Source: Bacteroides sp. 519 (lineage in GTDB: Bacteria > Bacteroidota > Bacteroidia > Bacteroidales > Bacteroidaceae). From it: 64,000 nucleotides of DNA. The stretch lies in the NCBI RefSeq assembly GCF_010500955.1, contig NZ_QVMJ01000004.1, positions 293,135 to 357,134 of the forward strand. Direction: 5' to 3'. A program made the translations under genes and the position numbers. The notes below the pieces were generated by a model that worked only from the letters and a program-made list of their open reading frames with translations, was not told the origin of the DNA and ran no database searches. Below, in pieces: positions 36,130-46,124 of the stretch (positions are counted from its first letter, which is position 1; each line of letters starts with the position of its first letter).

Positions 36130-36693
36130 ATGAAAAAATTAATTTACTGTTTTACTCTATTATTTTGCTTATTGCCTTTAGTTAAAGCAACAGCACAAAG
36201 CCAAAAGATACGTGTTTATATCGAAACTTCTTATTTATATGGTTTAGCTGAAAAAGGTGATGGATTTAAACTTACTCGTAGTGATAGTAAGATGAGTGGT
36301 GTGGGTTTGCATTTATCTGCTCTATATTCTTTTTCTAAAACATTTTCAGTTGGTTTAGGTTTGGGTTTAGATAGATATAATAATCCGGGATATAACTCAT
36401 TACCTTTATTTGTTTCATTACAATGCATGCCATTAAATTTTAATAGGAATATATATGTATTTACTAATGTTGGATATGGAGTTGGTGGAGCAGACTTTAC
36501 TAAAGGCGCAATGTTGGATGCAGGTGTTGGTTATAAATTGATACTTAAAGAGTCTTTTGGTATAAATTTAAGATTAGGTTATAATTTGAAACAAATAGAT
36601 ACGAAAGTGAAAGATTTCTGGGGTACTACTGAAATTGGTAGAATAGATAGAAATCGGCATTCTTTATTTATTGCTATAGGTGCCATACTTTAA
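36130..36693 (+). CDS. Outer-membrane beta-barrel protein, paralogue B1
   Basis: 187 residues, signal peptide ending near ATAQS. The core pattern SDSKMSGVGLHLSALYSFSK, LGLDRYNNPGYNSLPLF and FGINLRLGYNLKQI matches the 38859 gene along its length. 12 bp after the A1 stop, so they are probably cotranscribed. Function unknown; the phenylalanine-free end (AIGAIL) is unusual for a barrel end. Confidence 0.7.
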   Translation: MKKLIYCFTLLFCLLPLVKATAQSQKIRVYIETSYLYGLAEKGDGFKLTRSDSKMSGVGLHLSALYSFSKTFSVGLGLGLDRYNNPGYNSLPLFVSLQCMPLNFNRNIYVFTNVGYGVGGADFTKGAMLDAGVGYKLILKESFGINLRLGYNLKQIDTKVKDFWGTTEIGRIDRNRHSLFIAIGAIL

Positions 36694-36752
36694 TAAATGG
36701 AGAATAGGTTGTAGTTCCACATTGGTTGCAAAAAAGAAGAACTTTTTAAAAC

Positions 36753-37415
36753 ATGAAAAGAGTTAACATAACTAAATATCTTTTTTTACTTATCATAATG
36801 CTATGTTTAAGCCCACAAATAGTAAAAAGCCAATCCAGATTCTCCCTTATGCCTGGTATTTTTTATAATGGAAGTTTTGTGCGTGAGGATGTAAGTGGAA
36901 TTGGTTTAATTATGGGGATGGAATTTATGCCTAAAACAAATCATTTCTTTAGTATTGAATTGAGGACTAAGTATGGATATTATAGTTTTGATGATGGAAC
37001 AAAGTGGTCGCAAGATAATGATGGTTATTGGGAAGCGCCAGTAAATAGAGGTGATCCCCGTTTAGAATATTCGCTATTTAGTTCGCAAATAGGTATAGTA
37101 CCTAAATTTTATTGGCATATAGATGAATCAGTATCGTTGTTTGTTGAAAATGAATTTGCAAGTGGATTAATGTCGGGAAGGTTTAAATTTAAGAACAAAG
37201 AGAAATCAAAATTTACTGAGCCTATTTTTTGTTATAACATAGGTATTGGTGCTGAATTCAGAGAAAAAAAACATGTCTTTGTGGGTTCACTAACATTCTC
37301 AACACTTAATTTTCGAAAAAATATAAAGAAGCACAAACCTATTGGGTATAATGAATATATTCCTGATCAGAGTGTTTTATTTCTTGTGAATTTTATTTAT
37401 AAGATAGCACTGTGA
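36753..37415 (+). CDS. Outer-membrane beta-barrel protein, gene C
   Basis: 220 residues, signal peptide ending VKSQS. Strand-rich mature part (LIMGMEFMPKTNHFFSIELR, SLFVENEFASGLMSG, HVFVGSLTFSTLNF). Outer-membrane protein of unknown family; not visibly related to A or B. Separate ATG 60 bp after B1. Confidence 0.65.
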   Translation: MKRVNITKYLFLLIIMLCLSPQIVKSQSRFSLMPGIFYNGSFVREDVSGIGLIMGMEFMPKTNHFFSIELRTKYGYYSFDDGTKWSQDNDGYWEAPVNRGDPRLEYSLFSSQIGIVPKFYWHIDESVSLFVENEFASGLMSGRFKFKNKEKSKFTEPIFCYNIGIGAEFREKKHVFVGSLTFSTLNFRKNIKKHKPIGYNEYIPDQSVLFLVNFIYKIAL

Positions 37416-37494
37416 AAATAATCAAATAGATCTTATTGAAAATAATTAGCTTAAATATGACAAAAAACCTACCACTCTTATAATTAAAGGAATT

Positions 37495-38064
37495 ATGAAA
37501 CTCAACAGAATAATATTTTGCTTTTTTGTTTGTATAATGTCTTTATTATCCTGTGATAATGATGCAAAGAATTATTTTATGTCTAAAGAAAATTTAGACT
37601 GGGGGTATTTTACAGGCACAATAAATGGGAATAAAATAGTATTAGAGAATGCTGCTTATCCAGATAATCTTAATAATCCGGTTAAAAGCTTGCGAGAGTC
37701 ATTACATCCACAAAATAATTATGGCGAATTAGATTCAATTAATATATTGAATACGGGTATTTTGATAGATAACTCTACTACAGTCTTTATTAGATTATAT
37801 GAATTGATAGTTGGTGAACGTTATTTAATTAGTAATAAGCAGGAAACTCTATATGTTAACAACATTACATTTACAAAAGTAAATGGCGAGGATACAAAGA
37901 TATACGAACCCAGTTGTCATAATCCTTTTTATATTGAAATTACAGATGTTTCTTGGATAAATTATTATACTCCAATTGTTGAAGTTAATTTGAATGGGGT
38001 TTTGTATAATATGGATAATAAGAAAGATTCTGTTATTATTAATGCCAAGTACGGTACTAGATAG
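37495..38064 (+). CDS. Lipoprotein, gene D
   Basis: 189 residues, lipobox SLLSC (cysteine 20). The mature part includes GTINGNKIVLENAAYP and VNLNGVLYNMDNKKDSVIIN, the pattern of small Bacteroidales lipoproteins with beta-sandwich folds; no family named. It may be the full-length version of the fragment at 35284. Confidence 0.62.
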   Translation: MKLNRIIFCFFVCIMSLLSCDNDAKNYFMSKENLDWGYFTGTINGNKIVLENAAYPDNLNNPVKSLRESLHPQNNYGELDSINILNTGILIDNSTTVFIRLYELIVGERYLISNKQETLYVNNITFTKVNGEDTKIYEPSCHNPFYIEITDVSWINYYTPIVEVNLNGVLYNMDNKKDSVIINAKYGTR

Positions 38065-38065
38065 T

Positions 38066-38150
38066 TGCCCAGAGGGCATTCATATCAATAGAAAAACAAT
38101 ATCATAACACAGTAAATCCCCATAGGGGATTCATTGATAATGAATAGAAA
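38066..38150. repeat. Bipartite hairpin repeat, single copy
   Basis: GCCCAGAGGGC then ATTCATATCAATAGAAAAAC, a spacer, then ATCCCCATAGGGGAT and TCATTGATAATGAATAGA. The same two-part element stands at the right end of the 66-bp repeat block at 55200 and, inverted, at its left end. Confidence 0.75.
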
Positions 38151-38170
38151 ACAAATTTAACAAACAAACA

Positions 38171-38776
38171 ATGAAACAAACATTCATCATCTCACTATTG
38201 CTATGCACAATTTTCGCAGTTCAAGCACAAGTAAAACTAGAAAGCGGTCTTCTTATTGGTGGTGGTAAAAGTAACCCATCCACAAGTCTATACCCTGATT
38301 TTGCTGTCTTCTATAATGATTACGCAGTAAAGAACAAATTCCATTTCTCGTTAGGTTACCGTTTCCGGTTGAAACCAGTAAACTCTCGTTTCTTTTACGA
38401 CTTAGATTTAAATGTCGGCATAAGGAGTTTTAACCACGAATATAGCGAAAAGAATGAATCCGCACAATGGCAATTTTACTCCGGATCGGATCAAACCTAT
38501 GCACATGCAGCACTAGCATTGGCCGCCAATTATAAAATATACAAAGGTTTAAGTGTTGGCGCAGGTGTTGAACCCCGGTATTATTTTTACCAGAGTGGAG
38601 ATAAATTAGTAAACCCAGCAATAGATATTCCTATTGTAACTAAGCTGGCCTATAATTTCCGTTTCATAGAGGTTGGGTTGGCCTATAAACCAACAGTATT
38701 TAAATCGTTAAAAGTTGGTGGCGTAAAGTCTCTTCGCTTTAACGATTGGGAAATATCTCTATACATTCCCTTTTAA
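38171..38776 (+). CDS. Outer-membrane beta-barrel protein, gene E
   Basis: 201 residues, signal peptide ending AVQAQ. Strands such as FHFSLGYRFRLKPVN, LSVGAGVEPRYYFYQSGD and DWEISLYIPF at the end. Separated from gene D by the bipartite repeat, so probably a separate unit. No family recognised. Confidence 0.68.
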   Translation: MKQTFIISLLLCTIFAVQAQVKLESGLLIGGGKSNPSTSLYPDFAVFYNDYAVKNKFHFSLGYRFRLKPVNSRFFYDLDLNVGIRSFNHEYSEKNESAQWQFYSGSDQTYAHAALALAANYKIYKGLSVGAGVEPRYYFYQSGDKLVNPAIDIPIVTKLAYNFRFIEVGLAYKPTVFKSLKVGGVKSLRFNDWEISLYIPF

Positions 38777-38858
38777 TAAATATTTAGAATTTTTGAGTAG
38801 GGAATATCTTCGTTCCCTCTGTCTTTATTGATATACAACAATATTAATATCAATAATT

Positions 38859-39437
38859 ATGAAAACGAAACTATTACTATTCGCATTTTTACTTTTTAAT
38901 TTAAGTGGAGTAAACGCACAAAAAGTGCAAAATTTACCAAAGGTTCAATTTGTACTTGATTACCATTACAATTTAGGAATAATTGAGCGGGGAGATCTTT
39001 ATAATATCAATCGTTCCGACTATCACATGTATGGCAATTCTTTGCGGTTATCTGCTTTATACAATCTAAATCCTAAATTGGCATTGGGTGCAGGTATAGG
39101 TCTTGATAGATACGAAGCCATCGGACATAACACATTGCCTGTGTTTGCAACCTGTTATTATTCGCCATTAACAAAGCTACCACGTGCATACGTATATAGC
39201 AATCTGGGTTACGCTATTGGTAACGAAACTCATTTTACACGAGGAATGCTTTTTGATTTAGGTATAGGGTATAGGAAAATGTTTAAAAAGCACTTCGGAT
39301 TAAACTTTCAGATTGGGTATAATTTGAAACAATTTAGAGGAGATAGATTAAACTGGTGGGACACAGACGAAATTGTTGTTGAAAAATACAGTCAATTCCG
39401 ACATTCTCTCTCAATAGGATTTGGGTTTATATTCTAA
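38859..39437 (+). CDS. Outer-membrane beta-barrel protein, paralogue B2
   Basis: 192 residues, signal peptide ending GVNAQ. Paralogue of the 36130 gene: SDYHMYGNSLRLSALYNLNP, GIGLDRYEAIGHNTLPVF, FGLNFQIGYNLKQF align with it. Ends in GFGFIF, a proper barrel end. 23 bp before A2. Confidence 0.72.
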   Translation: MKTKLLLFAFLLFNLSGVNAQKVQNLPKVQFVLDYHYNLGIIERGDLYNINRSDYHMYGNSLRLSALYNLNPKLALGAGIGLDRYEAIGHNTLPVFATCYYSPLTKLPRAYVYSNLGYAIGNETHFTRGMLFDLGIGYRKMFKKHFGLNFQIGYNLKQFRGDRLNWWDTDEIVVEKYSQFRHSLSIGFGFIF

Positions 39438-39460
39438 CTTACTCAAACAGGAGGTTTGTT

Positions 39461-40111
39461 ATGAAATTAAAAAGATTCTTACTTATTATTTTTATCTGTA
39501 ATCCCATTTTGTTGTTTAGCCAAATCAGAGCAGGGTGGGGTGGCGATGCGGCTATGTATACAAATTACGATTATGGAACTTTTATGGGCCATTACTCAAT
39601 TGCTCGTAGCTGGTTAATGAACAGAAACTTTTCGGTATCGCTAGGTGCCATGTTTTCTTATGCCCGGTTAGATTTACCAGGATTACAAACTGCGGATGCT
39701 CATTATTATTTCGACGATGAATATGTTGGGCGTTTAAATGTATTGACATCCGCTACATATACCCTGCCCATTTTTAAGATAGCAGGCATTTATGCCAGTG
39801 CATCTGCATTTGCCGAGCCTATACCATTTAACTACATCGGGATAGAAAAACATACAGCCACTTCTATTGATAAATCAAAAGGGAAGTTTGTATTTACCCG
39901 CTTTACCCCAGGTGCATTTATTGATGTTGGTATTTATACAGATTGTAAAAAAAACGATGGTATATTTAAAATATTTGTAGGTGTTGGCTATGGTTGGCAC
40001 GATCCGGTACCCGATTACAGAAATGCCAGGTTTGACGGACAAAAGCTATCTGCCGGGTTTTCGGATAAGAAAAATATGTATCGCATAACAATAAAAATTA
40101 TGGGTTTCTAA
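39461..40111 (+). CDS. Outer-membrane beta-barrel protein, paralogue A2
   Basis: 216 residues, signal peptide ending LLFSQ. Full-length paralogue of the 35473 gene (GWGGDAAMYTNYDYGTFMGH, FAEPIPFNYIGIEK, RFTPGAFIDVGIY). Together A1-B1 and B2-A2 bound the row in opposite gene order but on the same strand. Confidence 0.74.
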   Translation: MKLKRFLLIIFICNPILLFSQIRAGWGGDAAMYTNYDYGTFMGHYSIARSWLMNRNFSVSLGAMFSYARLDLPGLQTADAHYYFDDEYVGRLNVLTSATYTLPIFKIAGIYASASAFAEPIPFNYIGIEKHTATSIDKSKGKFVFTRFTPGAFIDVGIYTDCKKNDGIFKIFVGVGYGWHDPVPDYRNARFDGQKLSAGFSDKKNMYRITIKIMGF

Positions 40112-40114
40112 TGT

Positions 40115-40203
40115 TTCTAATGTTTCTAATGTGCCAATGTGAAAATATGCCAATGTGCCAATTATTTGGATGCGCAGCCAATTGGCATATTGGCACATTA
40201 TCT
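40115..40203. repeat. Inverted repeat (GTGCCAATATG type)
   Basis: ATGTGCCAATGTG and TATGCCAATGTGCCAATT on the left, then AATTGGCATATTGGCACATT on the right, ending at about 40200. It lies between convergent genes and probably terminates both. Confidence 0.7.
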
Positions 40204-40214
40204 CATAATAAGAA

Positions 40215-40760
40215 TCAGCGAAATCGAACCCTGATACCATCAATCATTGGAGGATTATCTATATTGTTTACTGAAATTCGCACTGGGTGTAACCAACTAA
40301 GTTTTTGTTTTAGTTTGTTATTCCATGCCGCCATTTTAGTTTTCTTTTCTTTTGGATTAGATTCATCAAACTCTATCCATGCAATAATGCGGATGGGTGT
40401 TTTTACCTTCAAGAATATTTCACCAAATAGTTTCCAAAAGTCTTCATCGTTGGTCGAAAAACGGGCTGCCGACATACCACAAGCCATTGAATCGCGAACT
40501 TTGATGGCTATTTCTGTCATTAATTCTTCGGCATTTGATTTCAATCTTTCTTTTGTTTTCGGATCACTTGTATGGCCACGGAAGTTTTTTACTTCAATAA
40601 ATATTATTTTATTCTTTTCGTGAAGATAAATAAAGTCGACCCCTTTGGTCGAAATAACATCCTTAACTTTTATATGTGCAATGTTTTCATCAAACTTAAT
40701 GCAATCGCAATTATGTTCGTTGTGTTCGAAAATGAGGCTACCTTCTGTAAATGTATTCAT
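40215..40760 (-). CDS. PD-(D/E)XK-like nuclease partner of the AAA ATPase
   Basis: 181 residues, no signal peptide. GVDFIYL (D42) followed by KIIFIEVKNF (E56, K58) fits the D-x13-E-x-K pattern of PD-(D/E)XK nucleases. The rest is charged and mixed (SAARFSTNDEDFWKLFGEIF, RIIAWIEFDES); no named family. The ATG at 40760 overlaps the ATPase stop by one base, so it is translationally coupled. Nuclease plus ATPase pairs of this size are typical of anti-phage systems. The assignment to nuclease rests on the motif and is inference until tested. Confidence 0.6.
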   Translation of the reverse strand: MNTFTEGSLIFEHNEHNCDCIKFDENIAHIKVKDVISTKGVDFIYLHEKNKIIFIEVKNFRGHTSDPKTKERLKSNAEELMTEIAIKVRDSMACGMSAARFSTNDEDFWKLFGEIFLKVKTPIRIIAWIEFDESNPKEKKTKMAAWNNKLKQKLSWLHPVRISVNNIDNPPMIDGIRVRFR

Positions 40761-41809
40761 TACTGCACAGAATTTAAAAAGGATTGTTCCAAATCATAGT
40801 AATTTGCATATTCATCAAGAATAGGATTGTTTTGGATGCTAGATAATGTTTCTCCTTCTTCTATAGCAATAGTATTGTTTTGTTTTGAGAGACAGAAAAA
40901 CTTCATGTCAGGTGTTTTTTGTTCTTCTTTGTATTCGGAATAAAGAGAAAGTAAGTGTGTGAGCAAATAATCGTGTGTTGCAATAAATATTTGTATTCCG
41001 CACCGGGCTAATTCTAAAATAAAACCAGCTACCACTTTTATTAGTGCCGGATTTAGATTTGCTTCGGGTTCATCCCAGAAAAGTATTGAGTTTTCTTTTA
41101 GTTCACCATTTAAAATGAGGTACATTACAGATGCTAGTTTCCTGAATCCTTCGGCAACCAAATGAGCTTCAGTTGTTCCATTTTCATCTTTAATATAAAA
41201 GCGTCCGTTTTCTTGAATAACATTAAAGTTCAGTTCTTTTTCCAGCACATTAATAGCCTGTTGAAGAGGGTTTTTAAAACTCTCTTTTAGTAGTGGTACA
41301 TTTAATGATTTGGCTAATGAAATATAAGTTTCGTCGAAAGATATTTCTCTCTTTTCTGTTAATCCAATAAATCCTTCAAACAACGAAAGCATTTCTCTAG
41401 GTGGGATATACATGCTATTCATTTCTTCCCATTTTTCGTCCTTTAAAATAGATACATTATTTTTCGAGGTAGAATTAAATGAGTAAGTAAGTTCTTTTTT
41501 ATTGATAGAAATAGAAACTTCGGCCTTAGGAGCATCACTGTTTTTCTTTTCTTTGCGTACAAGATTTCCTAAACGGTCGGGCTTAAAATAATTGATTATA
41601 TTTTCAGCAATAAGAGTGCTCTTGTAGTCTTTCGAATCTTTTATTCCTGTTACTAACAAGTTATTAGCATTAACAGTGGCTGCTATGTTTTTTAGGATAT
41701 GCGTTTTCCCAGTTCCATTTTTGCCAATAAAAACATTTATACTTTTACTGAATAGAAAAGTATTATCCCGAAAATTAGTGAAGTTGTTGAAACTTATAAA
41801 ATCTATCAT
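40760..41809 (-). CDS. AAA/ABC-type ATPase (AAA_21/AAA_15-like)
   Basis: 349 residues from the ATG at 41809; an upstream TTG start at 41833 sits in the promoter and was rejected. Walker A GKNGTGKT at 29-36, signature-like VAEGFRKLASV near 218-227, Walker B ILFWDEPE at 242-249, and H-loop IFIATHDYLLTHLL with H279. YIPPREMLS near 134-142 occurs in related defence-type ATPases. This is the SMC/OLD-like ATPase scaffold found in phage-defence systems with a separate effector. Its own promoter is divergent from that of mutS. Confidence 0.85.
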   Translation of the reverse strand: MIDFISFNNFTNFRDNTFLFSKSINVFIGKNGTGKTHILKNIAATVNANNLLVTGIKDSKDYKSTLIAENIINYFKPDRLGNLVRKEKKNSDAPKAEVSISINKKELTYSFNSTSKNNVSILKDEKWEEMNSMYIPPREMLSLFEGFIGLTEKREISFDETYISLAKSLNVPLLKESFKNPLQQAINVLEKELNFNVIQENGRFYIKDENGTTEAHLVAEGFRKLASVMYLILNGELKENSILFWDEPEANLNPALIKVVAGFILELARCGIQIFIATHDYLLTHLLSLYSEYKEEQKTPDMKFFCLSKQNNTIAIEEGETLSSIQNNPILDEYANYYDLEQSFLNSVQ

Positions 41810-41830
41810 AATTTGATTGGATGTTTTATG

Positions 41831-41838
41831 CAAAAGTA
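41831..41838 (-). promoter_or_regulatory. -7 element of the ATPase-nuclease operon
   Basis: Minus-strand TACTTTTG, fitting TAnnTTTG, 21 bp before the chosen start. Confidence 0.5.
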
Positions 41839-41860
41839 ATAATTATAACTCTTAATTCCT

Positions 41861-41868
41861 TATCTTTG
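41861..41868 (+). promoter_or_regulatory. -7 element of mutS
   Basis: TATCTTTG, fitting TAnnTTTG, 24 bp before the mutS ATG. The two divergent -7 elements lie 22 bp apart. Confidence 0.55.
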
Positions 41869-41892
41869 CTTCCTTATTCAGCAAATAAAACA

Positions 41893-44526
41893 ATGAAGAA
41901 GCACCCTGTAGGCAGCGATGATATAGTATTAACCCCAATGATGAAACAGTTTCTGGATTTAAAAGCTATACATCCGGATGCTGTTATGTTATTTCGTTGC
42001 GGCGACTTTTACGAAACATATTCAACCGATGCCATTCTTGCATCCGAAATTCTGGGAATAACCTTAACCAAACGGGCAAACGGAAAAGAGAAAACCATAG
42101 AGATGGCCGGCTTTCCGCACCATGCACTCGATACTTATTTACCCAAACTGGTACGAGCTGGTAAACGCGTGGCCATTTGCGATCAACTAGAAGATCCGAA
42201 GGCAACCAAGAAGTTGGTGAAACGTGGAATTACCGAACTGGTAACCCCCGGTGTATCTATCAATGATAATATACTGAACCACAAGGAAAATAACTTTGTA
42301 GCCGCTGTTCATTTTGGAAAAACAGGCTGTGGTGTTGCATTTCTGGATATCTCGACCGGTGAGTTTCTTACAGCCGAAGGGCCTTTCGATTATATTGATA
42401 AGCTATTAAATAACTTTGCTCCCAAAGAAATACTTTTTGAACGCGGTAAACGGAATGCTTTTGAAGGCAATTTCGGGAATAAATACTTTACTTTCGAACT
42501 AGACGACTGGATCTTTACCGACTCTACCGCCCGCGAAAAGTTGCTGAAACATTTCGAAACCAATAACCTTAAAGGCTTTGGGGTAGAACATCTTAAGAAT
42601 GGAATAGTAGCTGCCGGAGCCATTTTACAATACCTGGAAATGACCCAGCATACACAAATAGGTCATATTACCGCCCTCTCCAGGATTGAAGAAGATAAGT
42701 ATGTGCGTATGGACAAGTTTACCATACGTAGTCTTGAACTTCTATCTACCATGAACGATGGTGGAAAAAGCTTATTGGAAGTACTGGATCGTACCATCAG
42801 CCCAATGGGAGCCCGGTTGTTGAAACGTTGGGTTGTATTTCCGCTGAAAGATGTAAAACCCATTAACGACCGTTTAAATGTGGTTGAATACTTCTTTAAA
42901 CAGTTAGAATTCAAAGAATTGATCGAAGAACAGCTTCAGCTAATTGGCGATTTGGAACGTATTATATCCAAAGTAGCAGTTGGTAGGGTTTCGCCTCGCG
43001 AGGTTGTTCAGCTTAAAATAGCTTTGCATGCCATTGAACCTATAAAACAAGCTTGTTTAGAAGCCGATAACGCTAGTTTAAACAGTATAGGCGAGCAGCT
43101 TAATCTTTGCCTCTCTATCCGAAGTAAAATAGAGAAAGAAATAACGAACGATCCCCCGTTACTTATCAATAAAGGCAATGTTATTAAAAGTGGAGTAAAT
43201 GCCGAACTCGATGAACTGCGCCAAATAGCCTTTTCGGGAAAAGATTACCTGTTGCAAATACAACAACGCGAAAGTGAAGCCACTGGTATCCCCAGTCTGA
43301 AAATAGGTTTTAATGGCGTATTTGGTTATTTCATTGAGGTGCGTAACATTCATAAAGACAAAGTTCCGCAAGAATGGATAAGAAAACAAACTCTTGTAAA
43401 TGCCGAACGCTATATAACACAGGAACTAAAGGAATACGAAGAAAAAATACTTGGTGCAGAAGATAAAATACTTTCTCTCGAAACCAGTTTGTACAATGAT
43501 TTGGTATTATCATTAACAGAGTTTATTCCTGCCATTCAGATAAACGCTAACCAGATAGCACGGTTAGACTGCTTGCTGGCGTTGGCCAATATTGCCCGCG
43601 AAAACAAATACATGCGTCCGGTAATTGTGGATGATGATGTATTGGATATCCGTCAGGGACGCCATCCGGTAATTGAAAAGCAAATGGCGATAGGAGAGAA
43701 GTATATCGCAAATGATGTAATGCTGGATACCAATAATCAGCAGATTATAATTATTACCGGACCTAATATGGCCGGTAAATCAGCTTTGTTACGCCAAACA
43801 GCACTTATTACTTTAATGGCACAATTGGGATCTTTTGTTCCTGCCGAAAGTGCCCACATTGGTTTGGTTGATAAGATTTTCACCAGAGTAGGGGCTAGTG
43901 ATAATATATCGCTGGGCGAATCTACATTTATGGTAGAGATGAACGAAGCAGCCGATATCCTGAACAACGTATCGACCCGTAGTTTAATTCTGTTCGATGA
44001 ACTTGGTCGCGGTACCTCAACCTACGATGGTATTTCCATTGCCTGGGCCATAGTAGAATACATCCACGAACATCCTAAAGCTCGTGCACGCACTTTATTT
44101 GCCACTCATTACCATGAACTCAATGAGATGGAGAAATCCTTCAAACGGATTAAAAACTACAATGTATCAGTCAAGGAGATAGATAATAAGATTATATTCC
44201 TTCGCAAGCTGGAGCGGGGTGGGAGTGAGCACTCCTTTGGTATTCATGTAGCTAAGATGGCTGGTATGCCCAAAAGCATTGTAAAGCGTGCAAATGATAT
44301 ATTAAAGCAACTCGAATCCGATAATCGCAAGCAAGGAATATCCGGTAAACCACTGGCTGAGGTTAGCGAAACACGCGAAGGAATGCAATTGAACTTCTTC
44401 CAACTGGATGATCCGGTATTAAGTCAGATCAGGGATGAAATATTGAATCTGGATGTAAATAACCTAACTCCGTTAGAGGCGCTTAATAAGTTGAGTGATA
44501 TAAAGCGGATAGTGAAGGGGAAGTAA
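41893..44526 (+). CDS. mutS: DNA mismatch repair ATPase MutS
   Basis: 877 residues from the ATG at 41893. Mismatch-recognition domain I includes the GDFYETY motif (C-G-DFYE at about 36-41), followed by connector, lever and clamp domains, and the ATPase domain with Walker [15 protein letters not shown] near 620, [11 protein letters not shown], Walker [16 protein letters not shown] and FATHYHEL. It recognises mismatches with MutL in the cytosol. Complete and typical MutS1 length. Confidence 0.97.
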   Translation: MKKHPVGSDDIVLTPMMKQFLDLKAIHPDAVMLFRCGDFYETYSTDAILASEILGITLTKRANGKEKTIEMAGFPHHALDTYLPKLVRAGKRVAICDQLEDPKATKKLVKRGITELVTPGVSINDNILNHKENNFVAAVHFGKTGCGVAFLDISTGEFLTAEGPFDYIDKLLNNFAPKEILFERGKRNAFEGNFGNKYFTFELDDWIFTDSTAREKLLKHFETNNLKGFGVEHLKNGIVAAGAILQYLEMTQHTQIGHITALSRIEEDKYVRMDKFTIRSLELLSTMNDGGKSLLEVLDRTISPMGARLLKRWVVFPLKDVKPINDRLNVVEYFFKQLEFKELIEEQLQLIGDLERIISKVAVGRVSPREVVQLKIALHAIEPIKQACLEADNASLNSIGEQLNLCLSIRSKIEKEITNDPPLLINKGNVIKSGVNAELDELRQIAFSGKDYLLQIQQRESEATGIPSLKIGFNGVFGYFIEVRNIHKDKVPQEWIRKQTLVNAERYITQELKEYEEKILGAEDKILSLETSLYNDLVLSLTEFIPAIQINANQIARLDCLLALANIARENKYMRPVIVDDDVLDIRQGRHPVIEKQMAIGEKYIANDVMLDTNNQQIIIITGPNMAGKSALLRQTALITLMAQLGSFVPAESAHIGLVDKIFTRVGASDNISLGESTFMVEMNEAADILNNVSTRSLILFDELGRGTSTYDGISIAWAIVEYIHEHPKARARTLFATHYHELNEMEKSFKRIKNYNVSVKEIDNKIIFLRKLERGGSEHSFGIHVAKMAGMPKSIVKRANDILKQLESDNRKQGISGKPLAEVSETREGMQLNFFQLDDPVLSQIRDEILNLDVNNLTPLEALNKLSDIKRIVKGK

Positions 44527-44579
44527 TGAACAGAAATGATGTTTAACGAGTTATATTTTTATTTCTCTTTTTTATTGTT

Positions 44580-44587
44580 TACATTTG
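44580..44587 (+). promoter_or_regulatory. -7 element of the toxin-antitoxin operon
   Basis: TACATTTG fits TAnnTTTG, 22 bp before the antitoxin ATG at 44610. Confidence 0.5.
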
Positions 44588-44609
44588 TGTTATATTAAAA
44601 GTTTTGATT

Positions 44610-44843
44610 ATGACCACGTTGGAGTTACAAACAAGAAAAGTTGAATTAGCAAAACGCATATTAAGTTCAAACAATGAAGAACTTATAGAGAAGATGTCTA
44701 ACTTATATAATAAAATAGCAGGTAGTTATCCATGTGATTTTACTATAGAAGAAGTTGCTCAAGCTTGTGAAGAAGCAATTAAACAATATAAAGAAGGAAC
44801 AATAACTCCACATAGCCAGATTAAACGCAAAGTTCATGAGTAA
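44610..44843 (+). CDS. Antitoxin of a type II toxin-antitoxin pair
   Basis: 77 residues from the ATG at 44610; an upstream TTG at 44604 was rejected. It has a helical LQTRKVELAKRILSSNNEEL N-terminus and a charged tail, matching short antitoxins upstream of ParE/RelE toxins. Overlaps the toxin start by 8 bp, the usual coupling. No DNA-binding family named. Confidence 0.75.
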   Translation: MTTLELQTRKVELAKRILSSNNEELIEKMSNLYNKIAGSYPCDFTIEEVAQACEEAIKQYKEGTITPHSQIKRKVHE

Positions 44844-45147
44844 AATGTTGGGATGGTCGGATAAGGCAAAAGAAGATTTAGAAGAAATTTTTGAGTTTTA
44901 TTTTTTCAAAAATCCGCAATTAGCCGCAAGAATTCATGATGGAATTTTGGACGAAGCAGAAAGATTAATAGAATGGCCGGAAGTAGGACAAATTGAAGAT
45001 GAATTAGTTAGGTTTAATCTTGAATATCCGTTTCGGAGACTTGTTACAAGGAATGGTTTATTTAAATTGATCTATTATATAGTTGATGATAGCGTAATCA
45101 TTTCACGTGTATGGTGTTGTCGTAAAGATCCTTTAGATTTTGAATAA
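44836..45147 (+). CDS. RelE/ParE-family toxin
   Basis: 103 residues. Plasmid_stabil (ParE/RelE) pattern: WSDKAKEDLEEIFEFY, AARIHDGILDEAERLIEWPEVGQIEDE, FRRLVTRNGLFKLIYYIVDD, VIISRVWCCRKDP. Expected to inhibit gyrase or cleave mRNA; which cannot be read from sequence alone. Antitoxin overlaps upstream. Followed by a very strong terminator. Confidence 0.88.
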   Translation: MSKMLGWSDKAKEDLEEIFEFYFFKNPQLAARIHDGILDEAERLIEWPEVGQIEDELVRFNLEYPFRRLVTRNGLFKLIYYIVDDSVIISRVWCCRKDPLDFE

Positions 45148-45155
45148 TATAATAG

Positions 45156-45202
45156 AAAAGCCCTTTTCAATTGATAGTACTTTATCATTGAAAAGGGCTT
45201 TT
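45156..45202. terminator. 15-bp stem bidirectional terminator
   Basis: AAAAGCCCTTTTCAA (45156-45170) pairs perfectly with TTGAAAAGGGCTTTT (45188-45202), between the toxin and lgt genes, which converge here. Confidence 0.9.
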
Positions 45203-45215
45203 ACTATTAACTCTA

Positions 45216-46091
45216 TTATCGTTTTATCTCCGGTTTCATCTTATCCAGTTTCTTTCCCGCGAATATGCAAGCCAAACCAAGGATAATGAAAGGAACACTT
45301 AGCCATTGTCCCATATTAAACTGCATGCCATCTTCGAAGGTTACCTGGTTTTCTTTCAGGAATTCAATAAAGAAACGGAAGGTAAAGATGAGTGTAAGAC
45401 ACAAACCGAAGAAGAAGCCCCGGTGTAATTTAGTACTGTACTTTTTGTACAAGTAGATCATGATAAAGAAGAATAAGAGATATGCCAGTGCCTCGTATAG
45501 CTGTGCCGGATGTCGTGGAACCATTCCGGCTTCGGAATTGTTGGCAAATATAAAAGCCCATGGAACATCGGTGGCCTTACCTATAATTTCGGAGTTCATT
45601 AAGTTAGCCAAACGGATAAAGCAGGCTGTTATAGGAGTAGCTACTGCAATCATATCGAGAACATCTACGTAGTTGAGTTTTGTTTTCCGTACGTAAAGCC
45701 AAAGTGCAATTATTAGCCCTATGGTGCCTCCATGGCTGGCAAGGCCTGAATAACCTTTAAAGTGCCATTTTCCTGCAACATCAATATGTATAGGCAGAAT
45801 AACTTCTAACGGACTTTGAACAAGAAGTTCGGGTTGGTAAAATATAACATGTCCTAAGCGGGCACCTATTAAAATACCAAAGAAACAATAGAAGAAGAGT
45901 GGTTCGAACTTCTTTTCCGGTATTTTCTTGTCCCTGTATTGGTAACGTACAATTATATAGGCAAAGAAAAGGCCTACACCCCATAAAAGCCCGTAGTATC
46001 TGAGTGGTATACCAAATATCTTGAATAATTCAGGATTCGGATCCCATACAACCTGCATGGGCACTGCCATTAAATTCATTAGGTTAGTCAT
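45216..46091 (-). CDS. lgt: Prolipoprotein diacylglyceryl transferase
   Basis: 291 residues, about seven membrane helices. It transfers diacylglycerol to the lipobox cysteine of prolipoproteins in the inner membrane. Lgt signature [19 protein letters not shown] near 160 and [13 protein letters not shown] near 197; catalytic-site HGGTIG near 120. Serves the many lipoproteins in this window. Full family length. Confidence 0.96.
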   Translation of the reverse strand: MTNLMNLMAVPMQVVWDPNPELFKIFGIPLRYYGLLWGVGLFFAYIIVRYQYRDKKIPEKKFEPLFFYCFFGILIGARLGHVIFYQPELLVQSPLEVILPIHIDVAGKWHFKGYSGLASHGGTIGLIIALWLYVRKTKLNYVDVLDMIAVATPITACFIRLANLMNSEIIGKATDVPWAFIFANNSEAGMVPRHPAQLYEALAYLLFFFIMIYLYKKYSTKLHRGFFFGLCLTLIFTFRFFIEFLKENQVTFEDGMQFNMGQWLSVPFIILGLACIFAGKKLDKMKPEIKR

Positions 46092-46124
46092 ATTCTCTCT
46101 GTTTATTACTCTTGTAAGAGCAGG

